Part shown: piece after piece, positions 14,959 to 24,166 of the stretch
Position numbering within the stretch: position 1 is the first letter of the stretch
Layout: each line of letters opens with the position of its first letter
DNA from: Desulforhopalus sp.
GTDB lineage: Bacteria > Desulfobacterota > Desulfobulbia > Desulfobulbales > Desulfocapsaceae
Reading direction: 5' to 3'
DNA length: 64,000 bases
Assembly: GCA_023231425.1 (NCBI GenBank)
Contig: JALNVI010000006.1
Location: 1-64,000 of the forward strand
Made by a program: the position numbers and the translations under genes
Notes under the pieces: generated by a model
Seen by the model: only the letters and a program-made list of their open reading frames with translations
Told to the model about the DNA's origin: nothing
The model's database searches: none

Positions 14959-17457
14959 ATGGCTCCGACAAAGGCATTTCAAGACGTGGAAAATGAAGTT
15001 AAAGGAAGTCTGCCTGAAGCTGGCAGCAGGGAGAGTGTAGAGAGACTCAAGAAAAGTGTTCTCCATCATCTGCTGAGTTTTCAGGGCCGTGATCCTGAGC
15101 GAAGTGGCGAAGAAGATGTCTACCGTGCTCTGGCTTATACCATGCGTGATCTTATGGTTGAGAAATGGATAGAAACCCAGAAGGCTTTCTATGCGAAGGA
15201 GCAAAAACGTGTTTATTATCTCTCTCTTGAGTTCCTTATCGGTCGTTCCCTGCGCACGGCAGTGACCAATCTCGGGCTCTATCAGGATGTGCAGAAGGCT
15301 GTCACAGAACTTGGCTTTAAATTCGACGACCTGCGGAATGAAGAAGAGGATGCCGCCCTCGGAAACGGTGGTCTCGGTCGTCTTGCGGCCTGTTTTATGG
15401 ACTCCATTGCCACCCTGCAGATCCCGGGTTTCGGCTACGGGATCCGCTATGAATACGGATTGTTCTATCAGAAGCTTATAGACGGATATCAGCGAGAGAT
15501 TCCTGACAACTGGCTGGAAAACGGTTCTCCCTGGCAGTTTGAACGCTCCATGCCACGTTTTCCCGTACAGTTTTTCGGTGACGTTCTCAGCTATCAGGAT
15601 GATGACGGTTGTTACCGTGCCAAATGGATAAACACACAGAAAGTTATGGCCCGCGCCAGCGATATTCTCGTCCCGGGGTATAAAAATAATTTTGTGCTCA
15701 ACCTTCGCCTGTGGTCCGCCTACTCCTCCCGGGATCTCAACCTGACTCAATTCAGCAGGGGAGACTATATAGGAGCGGTGCTGGAGAAGGTGCGCTCTGA
15801 GACCATCTCCAAGGTGCTCTACCCGCCGGACCATAATTATGCTGGTCAGGAGCTGCGTCTCAAACAGCAGTATTTCTTTGTGGCGGCCACTTTCCAGGAT
15901 ATCATGCGTCGTTTCAAGAAGCGCTTCGTGACTTTTGATCAGTTCCCGGAGAAGGTGGCAGTGCAGCTCAACGACACCCATCCCTCCATCGCCATTCCCG
16001 AGCTGATGCGCCTGTTGCTTGACATTGAAGGGATCTCCTGGGAACAGGCGTGGAAGATTACCGTCAACACCTTCGCCTATACCAACCATACTTTGATGCC
16101 TGAGGCTCTGGAAAGATGGAGTGTTGACATGATGGGCCGTGTCCTGCCCCGCCACCTGCAGATTATCTATGAGATCAATACCCGTTTTCTCAAGGAGGTT
16201 GCCGAACGCTATCCCGATGAGCCTGCACGGCTGGAGAAACTTTCTATCATTGAAGAGGGTAATCCGAAAATGGTGCGCATGGCACATCTCGCCATAATCG
16301 GCAGTCACAGCGTTAACGGTGTGGCCAAGTTGCACTCCGAACTGCTCAAAGATCGGCTTTTTCCTGAGTTTAACGAGTTTTTCCCCGGTCGTTTTAATAA
16401 CAAGACTAACGGAATTACTCCCCGCCGCTGGCTGCTTGATGTAAACCACGAGCTCTCTCTGTTGATCACCGAGAAAATTGGTTCCGACTGGGTGACCAAT
16501 CTTGACCTGCTCCGCGGTCTTGAGGGCTATGTCGACGATCCTGCTTTCAGTGAATGCTGGAATCAAGTGAAGTTCTACAAGAAGAAGCAGCTTGCCGCGT
16601 ATATTTACGATAAGGTCGGAGTAAGGGTTGACCCGGCCGCAATGTTTGACATCCAGGTGAAACGGATTCATGAGTATAAACGTCAGCTTCTTGCGGGTAT
16701 CCATCTTGTTCATCTCTATCAGCGGATTGTTCGCGGTGAGGCTGAAGGACAGGCGCCACGGGTGGCAATCTTTGCGGGTAAAGCTGCACCATCCTACTGG
16801 CGGGCGAAGTTGATTATCAAGTTTCTTAACTCCATCGGGAATGTGATCAATAATGATCCGCGGATTGGCGACCGCCTGAAGGTCGTTTTTCTTCCCAACT
16901 ACAACGTTTCTCAGGCAGAGATTATCATGCCGGCGGCCGATCTTTCCGAACAGATTTCCACAGCTGGAACCGAGGCCTCAGGTACCGGGAACATGAAGTT
17001 TTCTCTCAACGGGGCACTGACCATCGGTACGCTCGACGGTGCTAACATTGAGATTCGAGAAGAAGTGGGAGATGAGAATATTTTTATCTTCGGCATGACT
17101 GCTGAGGAGGCAGCGTTTGAGAAGCAAAACCTCAGCCGGACCCCGGAACAGATCTGCAATAAGAATAAAGGGATTGCAGACGTTATCAACTGCATCCGCG
17201 ATGGTGCGTTCAGTAATGGGGACACAGAGCTTTTCAAACCTCTTGTTGACTCGCTGATGGATCCCCATGATCCTTATCTCCTTATGCTCGATTTTGAGTC
17301 TTATCTCGAGTGCCAGAAAAAGGTGAGTGCGGCGTTCCTCAAGCAGCGGGTGTGGACGAAGATGTCTATTCTGAATGTGGCGCGAATGGGCAAGTTTTCT
17401 GCCGACCGTACCATCCGTGAATATGCTGAGGATATCTGGAAGGTCAAAACGAAGTAA
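14959..17457 (+). CDS. glgP: Glycogen/starch phosphorylase
   Basis: 832 residues from the ATG at 14959, chosen because TGGAGG lies five bases upstream; the frame is open back to 14890 without a ribosome site. It cleaves terminal alpha-1,4 glucose from glycogen with phosphate, giving glucose-1-phosphate. The PLP lysine is Lys680 in EASGTGNMKFSLNGALTIGT, in the conserved phosphorylase signature. The RKNLALGNGGLGRLAAC-type glucan site appears as LGNGGLGRLAACFMDS. No other glycogen gene is adjacent. Repeat copy F occupies its upstream region. Confidence 0.96.
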   Translation: MAPTKAFQDVENEVKGSLPEAGSRESVERLKKSVLHHLLSFQGRDPERSGEEDVYRALAYTMRDLMVEKWIETQKAFYAKEQKRVYYLSLEFLIGRSLRTAVTNLGLYQDVQKAVTELGFKFDDLRNEEEDAALGNGGLGRLAACFMDSIATLQIPGFGYGIRYEYGLFYQKLIDGYQREIPDNWLENGSPWQFERSMPRFPVQFFGDVLSYQDDDGCYRAKWINTQKVMARASDILVPGYKNNFVLNLRLWSAYSSRDLNLTQFSRGDYIGAVLEKVRSETISKVLYPPDHNYAGQELRLKQQYFFVAATFQDIMRRFKKRFVTFDQFPEKVAVQLNDTHPSIAIPELMRLLLDIEGISWEQAWKITVNTFAYTNHTLMPEALERWSVDMMGRVLPRHLQIIYEINTRFLKEVAERYPDEPARLEKLSIIEEGNPKMVRMAHLAIIGSHSVNGVAKLHSELLKDRLFPEFNEFFPGRFNNKTNGITPRRWLLDVNHELSLLITEKIGSDWVTNLDLLRGLEGYVDDPAFSECWNQVKFYKKKQLAAYIYDKVGVRVDPAAMFDIQVKRIHEYKRQLLAGIHLVHLYQRIVRGEAEGQAPRVAIFAGKAAPSYWRAKLIIKFLNSIGNVINNDPRIGDRLKVVFLPNYNVSQAEIIMPAADLSEQISTAGTEASGTGNMKFSLNGALTIGTLDGANIEIREEVGDENIFIFGMTAEEAAFEKQNLSRTPEQICNKNKGIADVINCIRDGAFSNGDTELFKPLVDSLMDPHDPYLLMLDFESYLECQKKVSAAFLKQRVWTKMSILNVARMGKFSADRTIREYAEDIWKVKTK

Positions 17458-17549
17458 TGTGTTGTCTGATGTCCGCTTTGACTTTTTACCGGGCCGGAGA
17501 TTTGCTGTCCTGAATGCGGGCGTTTTTTATTTACTCAAGTTTCGGTTTT

Positions 17550-18131
17550 ATGATACGTATTGTTCTTTTCTTTCTGTTGATACTTTTTCCTGCGGTGAAT
17601 GCCCTTGCGTTGGAGCAGATCCAGAGTGCTGGCTACTTTCTCAGGCACTCGCAGGAGACGCGGCTTACCCTGCTGCACTGCTCTATTAATGCCACGAGAA
17701 TGACACTCAGCAGGGGGGTGACCAGTCGTGCAAAAATTTCCAGGCGTGTCAGGGACTACCTGATGCAGGATGAAACGTGCAGGAATGCGGCGAGCGCTTT
17801 TTATGATCTGAAAAAGAAGGGAGAAGTGGACCCGCTTGATGTTGAAGAAATTTATGCCGGGCTGGATGCCGGGTATGGTTATTTGCAGAAACCTCAGGAA
17901 GCCCGGGCTAAGATGCTGCAGTGCATTGTCGATGCCAACCGCATGGCGGTGAATGAACATCTGCAGGATTCCACAGCGATAAAAAAGAGAGCGGAAATGA
18001 TCTTTCTCTCCCGTGAACGGTGCATTTCGGCAGCATCAGCCACCAGTCACTTTGAATCCACGGGGAAGATTAAAAAAATCCGTCTTGAAGAGATCTTCGA
18101 GGCAATTAAGAAGAGTCGGACACAGAGATAA
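17550..18131 (+). CDS. Exported protein made of two homologous halves; function unknown
   Basis: 193 residues from the ATG at 17550, which gives a clean signal peptide (IRIVLFFLLILFPAVNALA); a start 12 codons upstream is possible. The mature protein is an internal duplication. Half 1 (about 25-105) has GYFLRHSQETRLTLLHCSIN, then ATRMTL and DETCRNAASAFYDLKKKGEV. Half 2 (about 110-190) has GYLQKPQEARAKMLQCIVDA, then NRMAVN and RERCISAASATSHFESTGKI. Each half keeps two Cys in matching places, suggesting disulfides in the periplasm. It follows glgP by about 90 bp. No known family recognised. Confidence 0.75.
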   Translation: MIRIVLFFLLILFPAVNALALEQIQSAGYFLRHSQETRLTLLHCSINATRMTLSRGVTSRAKISRRVRDYLMQDETCRNAASAFYDLKKKGEVDPLDVEEIYAGLDAGYGYLQKPQEARAKMLQCIVDANRMAVNEHLQDSTAIKKRAEMIFLSRERCISAASATSHFESTGKIKKIRLEEIFEAIKKSRTQR

Positions 18132-18152
18132 TGCAGTTGACAACAAAGAATA

Positions 18153-18187
18153 AAAAAAAGGGATTACGGATATTCCGTAATCCCTTT
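18153..18187 (-). terminator. Rho-independent terminator of tRNA-Cys
   Basis: Perfect hairpin: AAAGGGATTACGGA and TCCGTAATCCCTTT around a 3-base loop. On the minus strand it is followed by a run of eight T residues. It lies just past the 3' end of the tRNA. Confidence 0.85.
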
Positions 18188-18194
18188 GAATTTC

Positions 18195-18270
18195 TGGAGG
18201 CGACGATCGGAGTCGAACCGATGAATAACGGTTTTGCAGACCGTTGCCTTAACCACTTGGCCACGTCGCC
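18195..18270 (-). tRNA. tRNA-Cys (anticodon GCA), CCA encoded
   Basis: On the minus strand the acceptor GGCGACG pairs with CGTCGCC, followed by T and an encoded CCA. The D-arm (GTGGCCAAGTGGTTAAGGC), the anticodon loop with GCA flanked by CT and AAA, and the T-arm GGTTCGACTCC are all in place; length 76 including CCA. It is a free-standing tRNA transcribed opposite to the flanking protein genes. Confidence 0.95.
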
Positions 18271-18326
18271 ATCATTGAAGCGACTTATTTACCACAGCAG
18301 AAAAATTTGACAAGGAAAAATTTGCA

Positions 18327-19055
18327 ATGGGTGAAAATATAGAGTCTCTTGTTCGCCGCAATAAGGTTCATCTGGCGGAGCTTGAAGAGGTGTTGCATTA
18401 CCGTTTTACCAATCTGCGTATTCTGCAGCGGGCGCTGATTCATTCTTCTTTCGCCTTTGAAAATGATGAACAGGGACATGATAATGAGCGCCTTGAATAT
18501 CTTGGCGATGCTGTTTTTGACCTCATTGTCGGACACCTGCTGATGCGCAATTATCCTGAGATGCATGAGGGAGAGCTTACCCGTCTGCGTGCTTCAATGG
18601 TGAATGAACATTCCTTTGCCTCCCTCGCACGGCGGATTGATCTCGGCAGTTTTCTTGAACTCGGCAAAGGCGAGGATATGAACCAGGGAAGGCAGAAGCC
18701 CAGTATCCTTTCCTGTGCATGGGAGGCGGTAGCCGGTGCAATTTTTGTTGATTCCGACTATTTAACCGTTGTGGAGGCGCTGGAGCGTTTTTTCCTACCG
18801 GATCTTGATACGAAAAAAGAGGAGATGTTCATCGCGGATTCCAAGAGTCGTTTGCAGGAAGATTTACAGGAGAGGTTCAGCGAGGCACCGACCTATCTTC
18901 TCGAGGAGGAAGACGGGCCGTCACACGCGCGGGTTTTCACTGTTTCTGTTTGTTTCCACGACGATGTGATTGGCAGGGGAACGGCCGGTTCCAAAAAAGA
19001 AGCTGAACAGAGGGCCGCCCATGATGCCCTTACAACAAAATCGTGGCTGCAATAA
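18327..19055 (+). CDS. rnc: Ribonuclease III
   Basis: 242 residues. The catalytic signature NERLEYLGDAV is at 53-63 (Glu57 and Asp61 are metal ligands) and a double-stranded RNA-binding domain covers about 170-240 (GRGTAGSKKEAEQRAAHDAL). It processes rRNA and other structured RNAs. The second metal-ligand block, normally S-I-L-A-D-x-x-E-A (E. coli Asp114 and Glu117), reads SILSCAWEA: Cys130 replaces the Asp while Glu133 is kept. The next gene starts 17 bp downstream. Confidence 0.94.
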   Translation: MGENIESLVRRNKVHLAELEEVLHYRFTNLRILQRALIHSSFAFENDEQGHDNERLEYLGDAVFDLIVGHLLMRNYPEMHEGELTRLRASMVNEHSFASLARRIDLGSFLELGKGEDMNQGRQKPSILSCAWEAVAGAIFVDSDYLTVVEALERFFLPDLDTKKEEMFIADSKSRLQEDLQERFSEAPTYLLEEEDGPSHARVFTVSVCFHDDVIGRGTAGSKKEAEQRAAHDALTTKSWLQ

Positions 19056-19071
19056 CAGCAGACGGAGCAGA

Positions 19072-20103
19072 ATGGTGAAAGATCTTCTCGTTATCCCCAT
19101 CTTTATTCCCCAGCAGGGGTGCCCGCACGCCTGTATCTTCTGTAATCAGATGCGCATCTCCGGCAGCGCGCGCTTACTGGTTACTCCTGAGGCTGTGCGG
19201 CACGAAGTGAGATGCTGGCTGGTGCGGGAAACTGCTCATGGCAATCAGCACCGTGAGGTGCAGGTTGCATTCTTCGGTGGTTCTTTTACCTGCCTGCCCA
19301 CCGAGACGCAGCAGGGCCTCCTCGCAGCTGTGCAGCCTTTTATTGCCAGAGGGGAGGTGAATTCCATCCGTTGTTCTACCAGACCAGACTGCATCGATTC
19401 ACAGCGCCTCGCTGTTTTGAAGCAGGCTGGAGTAAGCACGGTGGAACTCGGGGTGCAATCGATGGATGACGAAGTTTTGCGCAGGGCCCGGCGGGGCCAC
19501 AATGCGGAGGACAGCCGCCGCGCAATCACTTTGCTCAAGGAAGCCGGGTTTACCACGGGGGTTCAGATCATGCCCGGGTTGCCCGGTGAAACCTTTGAGA
19601 GTTTCATCGTGGGAGTGGAGGAAATTACGAAACTCAGACCCGATCTTGCCCGCATCTATCCGCTGCTGGTGGTGGAAGATTCCGGTCTTGTCAGTCCCTG
19701 GCTGCTTGGCGACTATCAGCCGCTCAGCCTTGATACTGCGCTGGACTGGTGCAGTATTGCCCTGTCATTTTTTGAAAAAGCCGATATTCGGGTTATCCGT
19801 ATTGGACTGCAGCCTGCAACCTCACTTGAGGCCAGTATTCTCGCCGGTCCCTGGCATCCCGCTTTTGGTGCAATGGTGGAATCCCGCCGCTGGTTTTACT
19901 ATTTGGAAAATTGTCTGAAGTCACTGAAGGAGGGTGAGAGGCTGGATGTAACGGTCTCCCACCGTGATATTTCCTCAGTCATTGGTATAAACAAAGAGAA
20001 CAGAAAGCGGCTTGATGCCCTTGGCTATGCGGGACGTTACCGCATCACGGCAGACCGCTCTGTTGCGAAAGGAAGTTTTTATGCTGTCTGTAAACAATCT
20101 TGA
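19072..20103 (+). CDS. Elp3-superfamily radical SAM protein
   Basis: 343 residues from the ATG at 19072 (GGAG upstream); the longer frame from 18970 would overlap rnc. The radical SAM cluster motif is GCPHACIFCNQ with Cys17, Cys21 and Cys24, then FFGGSFTCLP and a SAM-binding region with RCSTRPD and VELGVQSMDDEVL, as in Elp3/HemN-like enzymes. There is no acetyltransferase domain. Substrate unknown; the family includes tRNA-modifying enzymes, and the place between rnc and an ABC-F gene would fit RNA or translation work. Its end overlaps the next gene by 23 bp. Confidence 0.85.
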   Translation: MVKDLLVIPIFIPQQGCPHACIFCNQMRISGSARLLVTPEAVRHEVRCWLVRETAHGNQHREVQVAFFGGSFTCLPTETQQGLLAAVQPFIARGEVNSIRCSTRPDCIDSQRLAVLKQAGVSTVELGVQSMDDEVLRRARRGHNAEDSRRAITLLKEAGFTTGVQIMPGLPGETFESFIVGVEEITKLRPDLARIYPLLVVEDSGLVSPWLLGDYQPLSLDTALDWCSIALSFFEKADIRVIRIGLQPATSLEASILAGPWHPAFGAMVESRRWFYYLENCLKSLKEGERLDVTVSHRDISSVIGINKENRKRLDALGYAGRYRITADRSVAKGSFYAVCKQS

Positions 20104-22084
20104 TGTTCGTTTCGGGGACAAGATCCTTTTCAAAGATCTTTCCATCCAGATCTATCGCGGTAACCGCATTGGCCTTGTGGGGGTAAACGGCGCCGGAAAA
20201 TCGACGCTGCTGAAAACCATGGCGGGGCTGGAGCATACTGAAGATGGCGTGGTCAGTCAGTCCCGCCATTTCACCATCGGTTATCTCGCTCAGGAATCGG
20301 CAGAACTTTTTGCTGAACACTCATTGAAAAAGGATGCGGAGAGTGCCTTTGCTCACCTGATTGATCTGCAGACGGAACTTGATGATATTCACGACGAAAT
20401 GGCGCGTGGCGGGGATCCCCAGTCTCCGGAATTTCAGGAGATGGTTGAGCGCCAGGGAGAGATCATGTATCGCCTTGAAGGAAGCGATATTTATACCCTT
20501 GACGGTAAAATTGAGCGGGTTCTGCTTGGCCTCGGGTTCTCTCGTGAAGATATGGAAAAACCGGTCTGCTCTTTCTCCGGTGGCTGGCAAATGCGGCTCA
20601 AACTGGCGAAAATTCTCCTCGAAGAACCCTCGCTGCTGCTCCTCGATGAGCCGACGAACCACCTTGACCTTGCATCGTTGACCTGGGTAGAAAAATTTCT
20701 CAAGAACTACAGCGGCTCCCTCTTGCTGATTTCCCATGATCGGATGTTTCTCGACAAGACCACTGAGATTACCTGGGAGTTGAGCTTTGGGAAAATTAAC
20801 GTATATAAGGGTAACTACAGCTGGTATCTCACAGAGCGCGAAGAACGTCGGGCGATTGAGCGCGGGGCATGGAATAACCAGCAGGCGAAGATCAAACAGA
20901 CGATGAAGTTTGTGGATCGCTTTCGCTCCAAGGCCACCAAGGCCCGCCAGGTGCAAAGCCGGGTGAAGCAACTGGAGAAGATGGAACGGGTGGAGCTCTC
21001 TGAAGAGGAGAGCTCAATCCATTTTCATTTCCCACCAGCCCCGCCTTCGGGACGGGATGTCCTGATAGTAGAAGGGCTGAGCAAGAGTTTTGGCGGGAAA
21101 AAGGTCTTTTCCAATGTTAATCTTCTCTTCAGTCGTGGTGACAAGATTGCTGTGGTTGGGGTGAACGGCGCCGGAAAATCAACGCTGCTGAAGATTCTTG
21201 CCGGCCAGATTAAGTCAGACAGCGGAGATCTTCGTTTCGGCTCCAATGTTCGTATGACTTATTTCGGCCAGCATCAGGCGCAGGAACTCAGTCCGGAACT
21301 CACCGTCCTTGATACCATGGCGCTTTCCGGGGAAGATCTTACCATCACAGCCCAGCGGTCACTGCTCGGCGCATTTCTCTTCAGGGGAGAAGCGGTGGAG
21401 AAAAAGGTCGAAGTTCTCTCTGGCGGAGAGAAAAGCCGCCTCGCTCTGGCGAAGATGATTGCCATTCCGGCCAACTGCATGCTGCTCGATGAACCCACCA
21501 ACCACCTCGACATGAGTTCGCAGGATGTACTTCAGGAGGCGATGAATCAGTATGACGGGACCATCGTCGTTGTCAGCCATAACCGCTATTTTCTTGATGG
21601 CTTTGTCAATAAAGTGCTTGAGGTGCGGGACGGTCACATCACGATGCATGAGGGAACTGTGGCGGAATACCTGCGCTGGAAGGAAGAGCAGGAGACGGCA
21701 GGAGTACAGGCTGAGAAGAATAAAGCCGGACAGAGCAGCGGGGGAGACAAGTCTGCCGCTGTCAGTCGTAATGACCGCCGCGAGCAGAAGCGGGAGGAGG
21801 CGAAACAGCGCCAGGAACGCAGCCGCCGTGCCGGGAAATGGCTCAGACAGCTTGAAGACGCTGAGGAGAAGGTTGAAAAGCTGGAAAAAGAGAAGGAGGA
21901 ACTCGAGATCCTCATGGCCGACCCGAAACTTTACAACGATCAGCAAAAATGGAATGAGGTGAGCATGCAGTATGAGGAATGCAAACTCCGCCTCAAACGT
22001 AACTACGGCTGCTGGGAACAGGCACAGGAAAAAATTGATGGCATTGATTCCGAACTCGGTCTGAATTTGAATCAGGCTGAATAA
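20081..22084 (+). CDS. ABC-F family ATPase (YheS/YdiF/Uup-like)
   Basis: 667 residues from the ATG at 20081, preceded by AAGGAAG; the frame is open upstream but that would overlap the radical SAM gene deeply. Two ABC cassettes lack membrane domains: Walker A GVNGAGKST at about 35 and 363, signatures FSGGW and LSGGE, and LLLDEPTNHLD / MLLDEPTNHLD. The linker KFVDRFRSKATKARQVQSRV and a C-terminal coiled coil (about 580-650) are typical of soluble ABC-F proteins that bind the ribosome E-site and relieve stalling or confer protection. Translation-coupled to the gene before. Confidence 0.9.
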   Translation: MLSVNNLDVRFGDKILFKDLSIQIYRGNRIGLVGVNGAGKSTLLKTMAGLEHTEDGVVSQSRHFTIGYLAQESAELFAEHSLKKDAESAFAHLIDLQTELDDIHDEMARGGDPQSPEFQEMVERQGEIMYRLEGSDIYTLDGKIERVLLGLGFSREDMEKPVCSFSGGWQMRLKLAKILLEEPSLLLLDEPTNHLDLASLTWVEKFLKNYSGSLLLISHDRMFLDKTTEITWELSFGKINVYKGNYSWYLTEREERRAIERGAWNNQQAKIKQTMKFVDRFRSKATKARQVQSRVKQLEKMERVELSEEESSIHFHFPPAPPSGRDVLIVEGLSKSFGGKKVFSNVNLLFSRGDKIAVVGVNGAGKSTLLKILAGQIKSDSGDLRFGSNVRMTYFGQHQAQELSPELTVLDTMALSGEDLTITAQRSLLGAFLFRGEAVEKKVEVLSGGEKSRLALAKMIAIPANCMLLDEPTNHLDMSSQDVLQEAMNQYDGTIVVVSHNRYFLDGFVNKVLEVRDGHITMHEGTVAEYLRWKEEQETAGVQAEKNKAGQSSGGDKSAAVSRNDRREQKREEAKQRQERSRRAGKWLRQLEDAEEKVEKLEKEKEELEILMADPKLYNDQQKWNEVSMQYEECKLRLKRNYGCWEQAQEKIDGIDSELGLNLNQAE

Positions 22085-22136
22085 ACCCTGTTCCTGCACA
22101 TATTTTCCGCGTGGTATTGAAAAAAAAGGAGAAGAC

Positions 22137-22904
22137 ATGAAATCGTTTACCCGGCTTGTCCCTGTGGCTCTGGCCCTCTTTCTTGCCGTATCTGCCGGAG
22201 CTCAGTGTCTTTCCCCGGAGGAAGTGACGAAAAATCTCGGGCTTGGTTTACAGGATGGCAGGGTCATCACCAGTTTTCCTGTGAGGGATTTGAATCAAAT
22301 GTGTGGCTATGTGGTGCAGAAAAGCGATGGTTATCAGATCTTTTACAGTAACGGCGAATACTTTATCTTTGGGCGACTGATCGATTTCAGCCGCAGCGTA
22401 GAGGTCGGTGAGGCCTTTCTGAAGAGTATGCAGACCTTGCCTGAGGCTGAACTCGCGCAGTTAAAGAAGTTTGCTGATTATACTATTGGCCACGGTAAAA
22501 AAGAGGTCATCCTTCTCACAGACCCGGAATGCCCTTACTGCCATCAGCTTGAGAAAGCTGTCGCCGGGCTGGAAAGTACGGTCACTTTCTACGTTGTCCT
22601 CTACCCGCTTGACCAGCATCCCGCCGGGCAGGGTGCAACGCGTCGACTGATGTGCAGGGAAAGCACCTTTAATACCATTGCCGACTATTCTAAAATGGCG
22701 GAAAAGCTGACTGCCGAACCCGGGATCATCGATGAACCTGGATGTAATGCCTATGGGGAAAAGAGAGACTCCATAGCTGAGTTTTTCAAAAAAAATAACT
22801 TGCAGCCTGCTTTTCCCACCCTGATATTCAGTAATGGATACCACATCAGCGGAGCGCTGCCGCGGGATGTTTTCCTCAAAGCGGTCGAGGATAACAGTAA
22901 ATAA
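22137..22904 (+). CDS. DsbC-like periplasmic thiol:disulfide interchange protein
   Basis: 255 residues with a signal peptide (1-22, ending AGA). A poorly conserved N-terminal region (about 25-110) precedes a thioredoxin fold: active site DPECPYCHQLEKAV and cis-Pro loop FPTLIFSNGYHISG. The layout matches DsbC/DsbG isomerases. Extra Cys residues in MCRES and PGCNAYG could form a structural disulfide. A neighbouring DsbD is not seen. The start has AAGGAG about 7 bases upstream. Confidence 0.85.
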   Translation: MKSFTRLVPVALALFLAVSAGAQCLSPEEVTKNLGLGLQDGRVITSFPVRDLNQMCGYVVQKSDGYQIFYSNGEYFIFGRLIDFSRSVEVGEAFLKSMQTLPEAELAQLKKFADYTIGHGKKEVILLTDPECPYCHQLEKAVAGLESTVTFYVVLYPLDQHPAGQGATRRLMCRESTFNTIADYSKMAEKLTAEPGIIDEPGCNAYGEKRDSIAEFFKKNNLQPAFPTLIFSNGYHISGALPRDVFLKAVEDNSK

Positions 22905-23049
22905 ATTTGATGGAGGCAGGTTTTCAGCAATGCATGTTCTGGAAATGTAAAACCTGCCTGGATTTATATTGCAGGGGAAAGATGAAATCGTTAGGCTGAA
23001 AGCTATACTTTGATGCGGACTCTCTCTTCTGCAAAAGGAATATATTATT

Positions 23050-23157
23050 ATGCCCAGCTATACAGGCAGATCGGAGCCGCTGATTGAATTTGGTATGAAC
23101 GACTGGGTTCCAGACACAGGTTTCACCGTAAGACTGGACAAAGGGATGGCAGCCTGA
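23050..23157 (+). CDS. Possible 35-residue peptide gene
   Basis: ATG at 23050 with AAGGA about 10 bases upstream opens 35 codons (MPSYTGRSEPLIEFGMNDWV...) followed by two stops in tandem frames and, 30 bp on, a strong terminator. Composition is soluble and protein-like. It sits between the dsbC-like gene and the methyltransferase gene. No family recognised. Confidence 0.35.
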   Translation: MPSYTGRSEPLIEFGMNDWVPDTGFTVRLDKGMAA

Positions 23158-23188
23158 TGAGAGCCTTCACTTTGCATCTGAAGTAGAG

Positions 23189-23225
23189 AGACGCCCTGAA
23201 AACATCGTTTTCAGGGCGTCTTTTG
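23189..23225 (+). terminator. Rho-independent terminator
   Basis: Hairpin with 14-bp arms GACGCCCTGAAAAC / GTTTTCAGGGCGTC and a 3-base loop, followed by TTTTGTTTG. It closes the dsbC-like transcript (and the 35-codon frame) ahead of the methyltransferase gene. Confidence 0.85.
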
Positions 23226-23300
23226 TTTGCGGCCAATACTCCGTATTGATCCTGCGGAGAGTCCGGTGTCGCATAACCCCGCTGTCCCGGAGGAATAAAT

Positions 23301-24101
23301 ATGTTTACGGTAATCGGTGAGCGGATCAATACCACGCTCAAAAAGGTTCAAGCTGCCGTCGCAGAAAAGAATGCAGACTATATAGTCGATGATGTGCGTG
23401 CTCAGCAAGCGGCTGGAGCAACATATATCGACGTCAATGCCGGAGCCCGCATCGGACATGAGGATGAAGATATGTGCTGGCTTCTGAAGGTGATTCAGCG
23501 CGTTACGAAGCTTCCTCTGTGTCTTGACAGTGCTGATCCGGCTATTCTCGAGAAGGCCTTCGGATTGGTTGAACAGACGCCGATGATCAATTCTATCAGC
23601 TTGGAAAAAGAGCGTTTTATTCCAATGATGGAGTTCCTTAAAGGAAAAGATTGCCGCATTATTGCCCTCTGCATGGATGATAGCGGTATGCCGAAAACCG
23701 TGGACGAAATTGTTCAGCGCGCCGCTCTTTTAGTGAAGGAGCTTGAGTGTGCAGGTTTCATACGGGATGACATCTTTATTGATCCGTTGATGCAGCCGAT
23801 GAGTGTAGATGTCAAATTCGGCACCATGGCAATGAATGCGATCCAGCGGATTATGGGTGAACTGGAGGGGGTACATACCACTGGCGGGCTCTCCAATATC
23901 AGCTACGGTTTGCCCCAGCGGCGCTTTATCAACCGCACCTTCCTCTCCATGCTTATCACTTCTGGTTTTGACTCGGCGATTCTTGACCCCCTTGACCAGG
24001 ATGTTATGGCGACAGTAAAAACGGCAGAGATGCTGGTCGGCAACGATAAATTCTGCATGAATTATATTAAAGGAGTCCGGGCAGAAGAGATCGTTGCCTG
24101 A
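23301..24101 (+). CDS. Methyltetrahydrofolate:corrinoid methyltransferase (AcsE-like)
   Basis: 266 residues forming a pterin-binding TIM barrel related to AcsE, MetH and dihydropteroate synthase: FTVIGERINTT at the N-terminus, YIDVNAGAR, LCLDSADP, NSISLEKERF and GGLSNISYGLP are the family's landmarks. It moves the methyl group between methyl-tetrahydrofolate and a corrinoid protein, in Wood-Ljungdahl carbon flow or methyl-donor use. SD GGAGG seven bases before the ATG is strong. No corrinoid protein or CO dehydrogenase genes are next to it. Confidence 0.87.
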   Translation: MFTVIGERINTTLKKVQAAVAEKNADYIVDDVRAQQAAGATYIDVNAGARIGHEDEDMCWLLKVIQRVTKLPLCLDSADPAILEKAFGLVEQTPMINSISLEKERFIPMMEFLKGKDCRIIALCMDDSGMPKTVDEIVQRAALLVKELECAGFIRDDIFIDPLMQPMSVDVKFGTMAMNAIQRIMGELEGVHTTGGLSNISYGLPQRRFINRTFLSMLITSGFDSAILDPLDQDVMATVKTAEMLVGNDKFCMNYIKGVRAEEIVA

Positions 24102-24134
24102 AAAAACTCTGAAAAATCCCATAAGTGGCAGGTA

Positions 24135-24166
24135 AAAGGCTCTCTTACAGGAAGACAGCCTTTTTC
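24135..24166 (+). terminator. Terminator after the AcsE-like gene (possibly bidirectional)
   Basis: AAAAGGCTCTCTT and AAGACAGCCTTTTT pair with one internal mismatch and end in a T run. The hairpin touches the stop of the convergent membrane-protein gene, so it may serve both. Confidence 0.7.

Noticed and set aside
14935..16713. 592-codon minus-strand frame
   Set aside because: Mirror frame of glycogen phosphorylase; the plus-strand product has all the family motifs including the PLP lysine.
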